A DNA stretch of 64,000 bases from Buttiauxella izardii (GTDB lineage: Bacteria > Pseudomonadota > Gammaproteobacteria > Enterobacterales > Enterobacteriaceae). Both the position numbers and the translations under genes were made by a program. Location: NCBI RefSeq assembly GCF_003601925.1, contig NZ_QZWH01000003.1:122351-186350 (forward strand), given 5' to 3'. The notes under the pieces were generated by a model. It saw only the letters and a program-made list of their open reading frames with translations, was not told where the DNA came from and made no database searches. Shown here one piece after another: positions 30,206 to 38,104 of this stretch (position 1 is the first letter of the stretch; every line of letters starts with the position of its first letter).

Positions 30206-30235
30206 TTTACAAAGCAGCAGTAGTTGCAGTAAAAT
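30206..30235 (+). promoter_or_regulatory. Likely rpsU-dnaG-rpoD promoter (proximal)
   Basis: TTTACA at 30206-30211 and TAAAAT at 30230-30235 with an 18-bp spacer lie 69 bp before rpsU. A second perfect TATAAT stands further upstream at 30146-30151, so two tandem promoters are likely, as known for this operon in E. coli. Confidence 0.65.
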
Positions 30236-30297
30236 TCCGCACCATTTTGAAATAGCTGACGCCTAAGTCAGCGGCAAACCGAATTTATCAAAGGTGA

Positions 30298-30519
<222 letters not shown>

Positions 30520-30566
30520 TTTCTTGGGGGTTCAATCCTCCAAAACAGACAAGTAGTAGTTGTAAA

Positions 30567-30602
30567 GGCCGTGCTTCCGAAAGGAATGCGCGGCTTATTT
30601 TC
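30567..30602 (+). terminator. Internal terminator between rpsU and dnaG
   Basis: A GC-rich stem (GCCGTGCTTCC with GGAATGCGCGGC, one wobble and one bulge, GAAA loop) followed by TTATTTT. E. coli has a known partial terminator here that lowers dnaG expression relative to rpsU. Confidence 0.8.
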
Positions 30603-30685
30603 GTTCATGAACTGACATACTTCCTGCTCTTTCGACTTGCAGAACTATCGCAAGGCGGAAAGAAAGCGAGTACCAAACGGGGCCT

Positions 30686-32431
30686 ATGGCTGGACGAATT
30701 CCACGTGTATTCATCAATGACTTGCTGGCGCGCACCGACATCATCGATTTGATCGATGCCCGTGTTAAGCTCAAAAAGCAGGGCAAGAACTACCATGCGT
30801 GCTGTCCGTTCCATAACGAAAAAACCCCCTCTTTTACCGTAAACGGTGAAAAACAGTTTTACCATTGCTTCGGCTGTGGGGCACACGGCAACGCCATCGA
30901 TTTTTTAATGAACTATGACAAGCTTGAGTTTGTCGAAAGCGTTGAAGAATTATCGGCAATGCACAATCTCGAAGTGCCTTACGAAGCGGGTAGCGGACCG
31001 AGCCAGATTGAGCGTCATCAACGGCAAAGTCTTTATCAATTGATGGATGGCCTGAACGCCTTTTATCAGCAATCCCTGGCTCAACATTCGGCTGAACCTG
31101 CTCGCCAGTATCTGGCACAGCGCGGTTTAAGTGCCGAAGTTATTCAACATTTCGCCATCGGCTATGCCCCTCCCGGTTGGGATAACGTATTAAAGCGTTT
31201 TGGTGGTAATAGCGAAAACCGTCAGGCTCTGACTGACGCAGGCATGTTGGTGACCAACGATCAGGGGCGCAGTTACGACCGCTTCCGCGAAAGGGTGATG
31301 TTCCCCATCCGCGACAAGCGTGGCCGGGTAATTGGTTTTGGTGGCCGTGTGCTGGGCGATGCCCTGCCGAAGTACCTCAACTCCCCGGAAACCGATATTT
31401 TCCATAAAGGCCGCCAGCTATATGGCCTGTATGAAGCTCAACAAAGCCAGCCGGAACCTGCGCGTTTGCTGGTTGTTGAAGGTTATATGGATGTGGTGGC
31501 ACTGGCGCAATACGGCATTTCTTACGCCGTTGCCTCGTTAGGCACCTCGACGACCGCCGACCATATCCAGTTGTTGTTCAGAGTGACCGATACCGTTGTC
31601 TGTTGTTATGACGGAGATCGCGCGGGCCGAGACGCTGCATGGCGAGCTCTGGAAACTGCGCTACCTTATATGACGGACGGTCGCCAGTTGCGCTTTATGT
31701 TCCTGCCGGACGGTGAAGACCCCGACACGCTGGTGCGTAAAGAAGGAAAAGAAGCATTTGAAGCGCGTATGGAACATGCCCAGCCGCTTTCTACGTTTCT
31801 TTTTAACAGCCTGATGCCACAGGTCGATTTGAGTTCTCCTGATGGCCGAGCGCGACTGAGCACTCTTGCTTTACCCCTGATAACTCAGGTACCTGGTGAA
31901 ACATTGCGCATTTATCTGCGCCAGGAACTGGGTAACAAACTGGGCATTCTGGACGATAGCCAGCTTGAAAAACTGATGCCAAAGCTTGCTGAAAACAGCA
32001 CGCCGCGCCCGGCTCCACAGCTAAAACGCACAACCATGCGTATACTGATAGGACTGCTGGTGCAGAATCCAGAGTTGGCACCCAATGTGCCACCGCTTGC
32101 CGGTCTGGAGCAGGAGAAGTTGCCAGGGTTGAAACTGTTTATCGACCTGGTCAATACCTGTCTGGCGCAACCGGGTTTAACCACCGGTCAGCTTTTAGAG
32201 CTATATCGCGGCACAAATGAAGCCGCCACCCTTGAAAAACTCTCTTCATGGGACGATATAGCAGATAAGGACATCGCAGAAAAAACGTTCAACGATGCAC
32301 TCGAACATATGTTTGATTCGGTGCTGGAGTTGAGGTTTGAAGAATTGATGGCACGTTCCAGAACGTCAGGGCTAACGCCCGCGGAGCGTGAGGAAGTCCG
32401 TGTGATAACACAATCACGCGCGAAAAAGTAA
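30686..32431 (+). CDS. dnaG: DNA primase DnaG
   Basis: A 581-residue replicative primase. The N-terminal zinc domain has the CHC2 pattern (CCPFHNEKTPSF, FYHCFGCGAHG). The TOPRIM catalytic domain has VVEGYMDVVAL and CYDGDRAGRDAAW. A C-terminal helicase-binding domain contacts DnaB. Length equals E. coli DnaG. It is the second gene of the operon, behind a partial terminator. Confidence 0.98.
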   Translation: MAGRIPRVFINDLLARTDIIDLIDARVKLKKQGKNYHACCPFHNEKTPSFTVNGEKQFYHCFGCGAHGNAIDFLMNYDKLEFVESVEELSAMHNLEVPYEAGSGPSQIERHQRQSLYQLMDGLNAFYQQSLAQHSAEPARQYLAQRGLSAEVIQHFAIGYAPPGWDNVLKRFGGNSENRQALTDAGMLVTNDQGRSYDRFRERVMFPIRDKRGRVIGFGGRVLGDALPKYLNSPETDIFHKGRQLYGLYEAQQSQPEPARLLVVEGYMDVVALAQYGISYAVASLGTSTTADHIQLLFRVTDTVVCCYDGDRAGRDAAWRALETALPYMTDGRQLRFMFLPDGEDPDTLVRKEGKEAFEARMEHAQPLSTFLFNSLMPQVDLSSPDGRARLSTLALPLITQVPGETLRIYLRQELGNKLGILDDSQLEKLMPKLAENSTPRPAPQLKRTTMRILIGLLVQNPELAPNVPPLAGLEQEKLPGLKLFIDLVNTCLAQPGLTTGQLLELYRGTNEAATLEKLSSWDDIADKDIAEKTFNDALEHMFDSVLELRFEELMARSRTSGLTPAEREEVRVITQSRAKK

Positions 32432-32584
32432 ATACCATCGGCTTAACTGCCGAACATTCGTCGGGTAAACCCGAACGCCGCAAGGATGGGCAGCGGCAAT
32501 AAAATAAGTCAGCCCTCGTTACGTTATTGTTGGCGGTTTCGCCGACCGACACCAACCCTAATACTGAAGTGTGGATACCGTCTT

Positions 32585-34423
32585 ATGGAGCAAAACCCGC
32601 AGTCACAGCTTAAACTTCTTGTTACCAAGGGCAAGGAGCAAGGCTATCTGACCTATGCCGAGGTCAATGACCATCTGCCGGAAGATATCGTCGACTCCGA
32701 TCAGATCGAAGACATCATCCAAATGATCAATGACATGGGCATTCAGGTGATGGAAGAAGCACCTGACGCCGATGACCTGTTGCTTGCTGAAAACTCAAAC
32801 AACACAGACGAAGATGCGGAAGAAGCTGCCGCACAAGTACTGTCCAGCGTAGAGTCTGAAATCGGGCGCACCACTGACCCGGTTCGTATGTACATGCGTG
32901 AAATGGGTACCGTTGAGCTGTTAACCCGTGAGGGTGAAATCGATATCGCTAAGCGTATCGAAGACGGTATCAACCAGGTCCAGTGCTCCGTTGCCGAATA
33001 TCCGGAAGCGATCACTTATCTGCTCGAGCAGTACGACCGCGTAGAAGCAGAACAAGCACGTCTGTCTGATTTGATCATCGGCTTTGTTGACCCGAATGCT
33101 GAAGAAGACCTTGCCCCTACCGCCACTCACATTGGTTCTGAGCTAACCAGCGAAGAAAACACTAATAGTGACGATGAGGAAGAAGACGAAGAAGAAGCTG
33201 ACGATGACAACAGCATCGACCCAGAACTTGCTCGTGAAAAATTCGGTGAGCTGCGTACACAGTACGAAAAAGCTCGCGACACGATCAAAGCGAAAGGCCG
33301 TGCACACGCCGATTCTGCAGCTGAAATCCAACAACTGTCTGAGGTCTTCAAACAGTTCCGCCTGGTACCGAAGCAATTCGACTACCTGGTAAACAGCATG
33401 CGCGTCATGATGGACCGCGTTCGTACGCAAGAACGTCTGATCATGAGATTGTGTGTTGAACAGTGCAAAATGCCGAAGAAAAACTTCATCACACTGTTCA
33501 CTGGCAACGAAACCAGCGAAACCTGGTTCAACGCTGCTATCGCAATGAACAAGCCGTGGTCTGAAAAACTGCATGATGTTGCAGACGACGTGCATCGCAG
33601 CCTGCAAAAGCTGCAACAGATTGAAGAAGAAACCGGCCTGACCATCGAACAGGTTAAAGATATCAACCGTCGTATGTCTATCGGTGAAGCGAAGGCTCGT
33701 CGTGCGAAGAAAGAGATGGTTGAAGCAAACTTACGTCTGGTTATTTCTATCGCTAAGAAATACACCAACCGTGGTCTGCAATTCCTTGACCTGATTCAGG
33801 AAGGTAACATCGGCCTGATGAAAGCCGTTGATAAGTTTGAATATCGCCGTGGTTATAAGTTCTCAACTTATGCAACCTGGTGGATCCGACAGGCTATCAC
33901 CCGCTCCATCGCCGACCAGGCGCGTACCATCCGTATTCCGGTGCATATGATTGAGACAATTAACAAGCTCAACCGTATTTCGCGCCAGATGCTGCAAGAG
34001 ATGGGCCGCGAGCCGACTCCGGAAGAACTGGCTGAACGCATGCTGATGCCAGAAGACAAAATCCGTAAAGTGCTGAAAATCGCTAAAGAGCCAATCTCCA
34101 TGGAAACGCCAATCGGCGACGATGAAGATTCGCATCTGGGTGATTTCATCGAGGATACCACCCTCGAGCTGCCACTGGATTCTGCAACGTCTGAAAGCCT
34201 GCGTAACGCAACACACGACGTTCTGGCTGGCCTGACCGCGCGTGAAGCGAAAGTCCTGCGTATGCGTTTCGGTATCGACATGAATACCGACCACACGCTG
34301 GAAGAAGTGGGTAAACAGTTCGACGTAACCCGCGAACGTATCCGTCAGATCGAAGCGAAGGCACTGCGCAAACTGCGCCACCCAAGCCGCTCTGAAGTGC
34401 TGCGTAGCTTCCTGGACGACTAA
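32585..34423 (+). CDS. rpoD: RNA polymerase sigma factor RpoD (sigma-70)
   Basis: The 612-residue housekeeping sigma factor. Region 1.1 begins [19 protein letters not shown]; an acidic non-conserved insert ([16 protein letters not shown]) follows region 1.2. Regions 2.1-2.4 include [20 protein letters not shown], and region 4.2 has [20 protein letters not shown]. An open frame upstream to 32486 is not conserved; the ATG at 32585 matches E. coli. The 3' end is followed by a strong terminator and ileX. Confidence 0.99.
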   Translation: MEQNPQSQLKLLVTKGKEQGYLTYAEVNDHLPEDIVDSDQIEDIIQMINDMGIQVMEEAPDADDLLLAENSNNTDEDAEEAAAQVLSSVESEIGRTTDPVRMYMREMGTVELLTREGEIDIAKRIEDGINQVQCSVAEYPEAITYLLEQYDRVEAEQARLSDLIIGFVDPNAEEDLAPTATHIGSELTSEENTNSDDEEEDEEEADDDNSIDPELAREKFGELRTQYEKARDTIKAKGRAHADSAAEIQQLSEVFKQFRLVPKQFDYLVNSMRVMMDRVRTQERLIMRLCVEQCKMPKKNFITLFTGNETSETWFNAAIAMNKPWSEKLHDVADDVHRSLQKLQQIEEETGLTIEQVKDINRRMSIGEAKARRAKKEMVEANLRLVISIAKKYTNRGLQFLDLIQEGNIGLMKAVDKFEYRRGYKFSTYATWWIRQAITRSIADQARTIRIPVHMIETINKLNRISRQMLQEMGREPTPEELAERMLMPEDKIRKVLKIAKEPISMETPIGDDEDSHLGDFIEDTTLELPLDSATSESLRNATHDVLAGLTAREAKVLRMRFGIDMNTDHTLEEVGKQFDVTRERIRQIEAKALRKLRHPSRSEVLRSFLDD

Positions 34424-34438
34424 TCACATCAGCCTGCT

Positions 34439-34465
34439 AAAAAACCCTCCTCGCGAGGGTTTTTT
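34439..34465 (+). terminator. Terminator of the rpsU-dnaG-rpoD operon
   Basis: An 11-bp stem (AAAAAACCCTC with GAGGGTTTTTT), CTCGC loop and T-run, 16 bp after rpoD. Confidence 0.95.
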
Positions 34466-34567
34466 TATGCCTGCACGTTAATAATAGCTGGGCGTAATAT
34501 AAGAAATGGGAACTATAAGAGTTTGATTAGGCTTTGATTATAAAACCAGCAGATGTCACGTAATGAC

Positions 34568-34596
34568 TGGAATGAAGCCCCAAGTTACATTATAAT
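34568..34596 (+). promoter_or_regulatory. Promoter of the tRNA-Ile2 gene
   Basis: A perfect TATAAT at 34591-34596, 10 bp before the tRNA, is followed by a GC-rich discriminator (CCTGCGCC) typical of stable-RNA promoters under stringent control. The -35 (around 34568) is weak. Confidence 0.6.
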
Positions 34597-34606
34597 CCTG
34601 CGCCAC

Positions 34607-34683
34607 GGCCCCTTAGCTCAGTTGGTTAGAGCAGGCGACTCATAATCGCTTGGTCGCTGGTTCAAGTCCAGCAGGGGCCACCA
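34607..34683 (+). tRNA. ileX: tRNA-Ile2 (anticodon CAU, lysidine type)
   Basis: A 77-nt cloverleaf with seven acceptor pairs (GGCCCCT with AGGGGCC), discriminator A and encoded CCA. The anticodon loop CTCATAA gives CAU. The sequence and the place after rpoD match E. coli ileX, an AUA-reading tRNA-Ile whose C34 is changed to lysidine, and not methionine tRNA. Its 3' half is the attachment site of the element that follows. Confidence 0.95.
34638..34683 (+). repeat. attL, within tRNA-Ile2
   Basis: The 3' 46 bp of the tRNA gene, from the anticodon loop to CCA. It is repeated at 44312-44357 with two differences (34656 G to A, 34672 C to T in the distal copy). The two changed positions pair with each other in the T stem. 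Confidence 0.93.
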
Positions 34684-34691
34684 AATAAAAC

Positions 34692-34719
34692 AAGGGCTTA
34701 CGTGAAAACGTAGGCCCTT
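34692..34719 (+). terminator. tRNA terminator carried by the element
   Basis: A 12-bp stem (AAGGGCTTACGT with ACGTAGGCCCTT, one T-G wobble) with a GAAA loop, followed by a TCTTTT run, nine bases after the tRNA. The element seems to bring a replacement terminator; the displaced host one is beyond attR. Confidence 0.8.
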
Positions 34720-34729
34720 AGTCTTTTCT

Positions 34730-34748
34730 GGGGATACTCAGGGGATAC
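34730..34748 (+). repeat. Integrase arm-type repeats, left end
   Basis: Two direct copies of GGGGATAC start at 34730 and 34741, 11 bp apart (one helical turn). An identical pair with identical spacing lies inside the other end at 44185-44203. Their position about 47 bp from the core fits P'-arm binding by the integrase N-terminal domain. Confidence 0.7.
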
Positions 34749-34803
34749 CTTGGAAAAGTATGAGCAAGTAAACTCAATTCAAATTGACTGACTTAGGTTG
34801 CTG

Positions 34804-35394
34804 TTAAATATCCTCAGCAACGATCCCAGCACTAATAATGGCCCCGCCAATTTCACGTTCTCCGTAAAGCAGCGCGACTGGGTTTCCCATTGCCGTTGAG
34901 TTAACCGCACCTCCAAAGGCATAGCTGGGTTTGTTATCGGGGTCTTGGCGTCCATGTAAACCTCGCGGCTGCGGTGAAAGCATCTGGAATACGCCACCAG
35001 CCATCATTGCTCCACCAGCCCAAGCCATCTGCGCACCGAATGCAGACATAGTACCAACGGATAAAACAGAAATTGCGATCCCGGCTACAAGCAACACCGC
35101 ACCCAGGATGGTCTGGAACATCCCAGCCTTTTTCGCACCTTCCATAATTGGCGCTATGCGAATGTCATCAGCGCCGCCAAGATTCCGGTAATCCTCTACA
35201 TCAATGTTGCGCTTTCCACGGAACACGGCGAACACCATCCCATTGCTTTTGGCATTGTTGAGATAATCCTCAAACCCATCAAAATTAACGCTAAGGGCTT
35301 TTACGGCTTCCTGTGAAGTATTAACAGCGAACTTATGAACACGTCCAAAACGAGCGCCCAGCGCTCCATACAGGCGAACCGTCGTTAATCTCAT
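34804..35394 (-). CDS. Lambda gpI-like tail assembly protein
   Basis: A 196-residue protein of the lambda tail assembly I family. An N-terminal ubiquitin-like segment (LYGALGARFGRVHKFAVNT) is followed by FEDYLNN and IRIAPIMEGAKKAG. A hydrophobic Gly/Ala-rich part then ends MAGGVFQMLSPQPRG, and the C-terminus has NPVALLYGEREIGGAIISA. In lambda gpI helps tail-tip assembly and is not in the virion. It is alone here, without gpK, gpJ or other tail genes. I use ATG at 35394 (GGGAG upstream); the frame opens at a TTG at 35463. It might alter helper tail tips or be a relic. Confidence 0.85.
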   Translation of the reverse strand: MRLTTVRLYGALGARFGRVHKFAVNTSQEAVKALSVNFDGFEDYLNNAKSNGMVFAVFRGKRNIDVEDYRNLGGADDIRIAPIMEGAKKAGMFQTILGAVLLVAGIAISVLSVGTMSAFGAQMAWAGGAMMAGGVFQMLSPQPRGLHGRQDPDNKPSYAFGGAVNSTAMGNPVALLYGEREIGGAIISAGIVAEDI

Positions 35395-35463
35395 CGTTTT
35401 AACTCCCACTGTATTTGAACAGTAACTTTGGCCTGGCGCGTTCTGCACATCAGGCACCAACAA

Positions 35464-35640
35464 TTAATGTGTCGCATGACTGTTTTCGTCTTCTAAGAGC
35501 ATTTCAGACGGCAAAACGAACCCATGCAGGAGCGAACCATCCTCGCCCTTTACGTTGATTTCTATTGCAGTGAACACATCAGGGCTTTTGAGACATAGCC
35601 GCTCCAGCTCCTCGAGCATGGTGATTAGGGTTCTGGTCAT
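35464..35640 (-). CDS. Small uncharacterised element protein
   Basis: A 58-residue frame starting MTRTLITMLEELERLCLKSP at 35640, with AGAGGA about nine bases upstream. It is acidic and probably a small alpha/beta protein (AIEINVKGEDGSLLHGFVLP). I recognise no family. It lies between the TGCGCA repeats and the gpI gene, so it is likely cotranscribed with gpI. Confidence 0.6.
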   Translation of the reverse strand: MTRTLITMLEELERLCLKSPDVFTAIEINVKGEDGSLLHGFVLPSEMLLEDENSHATH

Positions 35641-35667
35641 TTGTTTTATTCCTCTCGTGGGAAATAC

Positions 35668-35891
35668 TGCGCAATTTTTACTGCGCACTGCGCAACTTGA
35701 GTACTAACAATTACTAACAGTAACTGCGCAGTTTTATACCCGCTGATTTAGCAGCCGTATCCCAGTGCTGACAAGGGTTGAGGCGGTGATCTGCGCAATT
35801 CGCCAAAGGTGCGCAACTGAAGTTTTCTTAAGTGCGCACTGCGCAGTTTGAGCGTCAGGATTCGTGAGGTTATTCACGCCTGAATTGCGCA
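35668..35891. repeat. Nine TGCGCA palindromes in 224 bp
   Basis: TGCGCA begins at 35668, 35682, 35689, 35725, 35792, 35810, 35833, 35840 and 35886. Most sit in a wider AAnTGCGCAnTT frame; AACTGCGCAGTT at 35722-35733 is a perfect 12-bp palindrome. Two copies form head-to-tail doublets with a 7-bp period. No gene is present. This looks like a multi-site protein-binding region: a replication cis element or a strong operator array. Confidence 0.85.
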
Positions 35892-36039
35892 GTTCAATGA
35901 CAAGTTTTGACAAGTACCCGCCATGCATACTTCTTGTTTGCGTACCACTTGCATTACCTCAGGTACCCTGTTCTCAGGTGCATAAAAAAGCCCCCTGGTA
36001 CTGCGCGGATGCGGGGGCAAAAGTGAAACGGTTTGTTGG

Positions 36040-37020
36040 TTATGCTGCCTTCGGAGTAAACGTGAGTTTCACACCTGGCTGTGCGCGCGCGTCGTCAGTG
36101 GCGTAATACTCCCAGCTCGCTTTATCCTTCACCTGGTCAGCAGTGATAGATACGGTGTTAGCCAGTTTGGTAGCCATTGCAGCCTTGAGGCGGTAGCTCT
36201 TAACAGCGATTTTAAATTCACCTTCACTCTGCATCATTGTTGTGAGTGACTCGCCACCCAGCTGTGGCTGCACGACGAATTTTGACTGGTAGCCGTTATC
36301 AATCATTACCGCGCCGCTAACCATGCCGTAAGCCGTATTTGACGGAACGTAGTCACTGACAAGGAATCGACCGTTCAGGCCATCCGTGAATACAGCAATG
36401 TCACCCAGCTTGTAGAGTTGCTCAGCGTTCTTGAACAGGTCGTTCTCCACCAAGCTGTAATACACGTCAGAGTTAATCGCCCAGCAGACAATGTTTTGCC
36501 CGGCGTCACCGAACGCGCGGCGGCCTTTCACGAAATGGCTTAGTTTGGGGGTGATGTCACCAGTTGAGGCAGCCACATCGGCGGGAATGCTCAGGGCAAA
36601 TTTAGTGTTGGTAGACACGCAGGCATCAAGAGCTGCCAACCCCTGTGTGATTTGTTGCTCAATGATGCCCTGCGCGGCCTGTGCTGATACTGCCGCTGCT
36701 GCATCCTCCGGGCTGGAGTCGATACGCGCCAGCAGACCATCATTCACTTTTACCGGGCCGAGACGCCAGTCAAATCGCGGTGCGCGCTTGAGGATCTGCT
36801 CGAGTTCTTTCGGCGTAACTGCCGTGGTTGAATAAGCGTTACGCGCCGTCACCAGGCCTGCAATGAGTTTCCAGCTTGATTCCTCGGCATAGTCACCAAT
36901 GGTCTTTTCGCTGCCCAGCAGCATAGCACCGCCAGTAGCAGCACCGAATAGTGAGGATTGTTTCAGGACAAGTTCAGTAATGGTTGAACGCACCTGAGTT
37001 TGGAACATTTCTAAAGACAT
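36040..37020 (-). CDS. Phage major capsid (coat) protein
   Basis: A 326-residue protein of a phage coat family. The N-terminal helix MFQTQVRSTITELVLKQSSLFGAATGGAMLLG is followed by GDYAEESSWKLIAGLVTARNAY, the usual opening of these coat proteins. Later segments include FGDAGQNIVCWAINSDVYYSLVEN, VFTDGLNGRFLVSDY and EGEFKIAVKSYRLKA. Recognition is from family memory; an HK97 fold is expected. It follows the scaffold-like gene by 27 bp, the usual scaffold-capsid order. No portal, protease or terminase is present in the element. Confidence 0.8.
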   Translation of the reverse strand: MSLEMFQTQVRSTITELVLKQSSLFGAATGGAMLLGSEKTIGDYAEESSWKLIAGLVTARNAYSTTAVTPKELEQILKRAPRFDWRLGPVKVNDGLLARIDSSPEDAAAAVSAQAAQGIIEQQITQGLAALDACVSTNTKFALSIPADVAASTGDITPKLSHFVKGRRAFGDAGQNIVCWAINSDVYYSLVENDLFKNAEQLYKLGDIAVFTDGLNGRFLVSDYVPSNTAYGMVSGAVMIDNGYQSKFVVQPQLGGESLTTMMQSEGEFKIAVKSYRLKAAMATKLANTVSITADQVKDKASWEYYATDDARAQPGVKLTFTPKAA

Positions 37021-37047
37021 AATTCACCTATCATCGTTAATTGACTG

Positions 37048-37719
37048 TTATTTCTGTCCGATGATTTCACGAGCCTGACTGGTGAGATCCTGTTGTCCGT
37101 TCGGGCCTGGCTCGTAACGGTGGGTTGGCGTTGTGGATGTACTGACAGAGGATGTACTGCCGCCGCCGCAGTTCCCTGACGCTTTCAAAACCCAATCCAG
37201 CTTGTTATCAACCATCATGTGCCGGCGGAGCTGTTCAGCGTCCACACGGTTTTCCTTGGTTGAACCGGAGCCATCATCCTCTGTGACGAAAATAGCGCTC
37301 TCGTAGGTTCCATCGTCATTACGGTGGAGCTGGAAGTGTTTTTTAAGCAGTGGCACGACAAACTCGTCAGAGCCTTCAATGAAATTAGCCTGCATAAAAT
37401 CAGTAATTGGCTTTTCAATGAGGGATTTCTCCAGCCCGGCGCGGTAGCTGTCGCGCTCGGTGGTGATCTCGTTAAGTTTCTGGTCGTGCCCGGCGGCGGC
37501 ATCACTCGCCATTTTTAACTGCGCCTCCGCAGTAATCCGGCGTTCCTTCTCCCCGGCTAACTTGGTCAGCAGCTCGCTGTTCTTTGCTTTCAGGCCATTT
37601 GCGGCGGAATCGTCCTGCTCGACGTTCAGCGCGTAGCCATCGGTTTGTTCAACGTAAAAGGATTGCAGAGCTTTATCGAGGGATTGGAAGTCATCGGAGG
37701 TAATGCGGAGTTTTAGCAT
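37048..37719 (-). CDS. Phage capsid scaffold-like protein
   Basis: A 223-residue protein with an N-terminal folded part (MLKLRITSDDFQSLDKALQ), a strong coiled coil from about 45 to 105 (LLTKLAGEKERRITAEAQ), a middle domain (FMQANFIEGSDEFVVPLLKKHF) and a flexible Gly/Ser/Thr and Pro-rich tail. A coiled coil with a flexible end directly before a capsid gene is typical of scaffolding proteins. The assignment rests on architecture and position. Confidence 0.65.
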   Translation of the reverse strand: MLKLRITSDDFQSLDKALQSFYVEQTDGYALNVEQDDSAANGLKAKNSELLTKLAGEKERRITAEAQLKMASDAAAGHDQKLNEITTERDSYRAGLEKSLIEKPITDFMQANFIEGSDEFVVPLLKKHFQLHRNDDGTYESAIFVTEDDGSGSTKENRVDAEQLRRHMMVDNKLDWVLKASGNCGGGSTSSVSTSTTPTHRYEPGPNGQQDLTSQAREIIGQK

Positions 37720-37862
37720 GTTTGCACCTAATGCAATGCGCCTAGCGCGGTTAAGAGTTAATCATTATACCTGTTTTGATGATTGATAATATAAATTCAA
37801 CCACTTTAATTAATCACTATATTTTCTGGTATCAGGACGTGTTTTAAAGAATTTCCCTTCAA

Positions 37863-38075
37863 GGTGTTCATGGTGTTCATACCGAGTATAAAAACCATTA
37901 ATTTCATTAAGTTAAAGTATGTACACTAACTTTTTTAAGTCTTCACAAGTATTCATGGTGTTCATAGTTTTGATGTACACCATGAACACCTTATGAATAC
38001 CTTGGCTCAAGGTGTTCATAGTCTAACTAACTGTTTATAAATATATTTTTTATATCTATGAACACTATGAACACC
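37863..38075. repeat. GGTGTTCA iterons, candidate replication origin
   Basis: Exact GGTGTTCA copies begin at 37863, 37872, 37957 and 38011, and inverted copies (TGAACACC) at 37983 and 38068. Near copies are at 37948, 37994 and 38059. Many extend to ATGGTGTTCAT. They lie in AT-rich, gene-free DNA (the whole gap is 37720-38104) directly 3' of the primase-helicase gene. P4-type alpha proteins bind short iterons at ori and crr, so this is a probable origin, by inference. Confidence 0.8.
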
Positions 38076-38104
38076 TTTAGCCATTTTTTATTTAACGCAG
38101 CTAT

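Noticed and set aside
32486..32584. N-terminal extension of RpoD
   Set aside because: The upstream in-frame residues are not conserved; the ATG at 32585 gives the standard region 1.1.
35668..35891. CRISPR-like array
   Set aside because: The repeated unit is only 6-12 bp, spacing is irregular, copies are palindromic and no cas genes are present.
35734..35928. 64-codon minus-strand frame over the TGCGCA array
   Set aside because: It crosses the repeat region, has no ribosome-binding site and its composition follows the repeats.
37720..38104. Coding gene between primase and scaffold
   Set aside because: The only open frame (from 38058, plus strand) is antisense to the primase end; the rest is iterons and AT-rich DNA.
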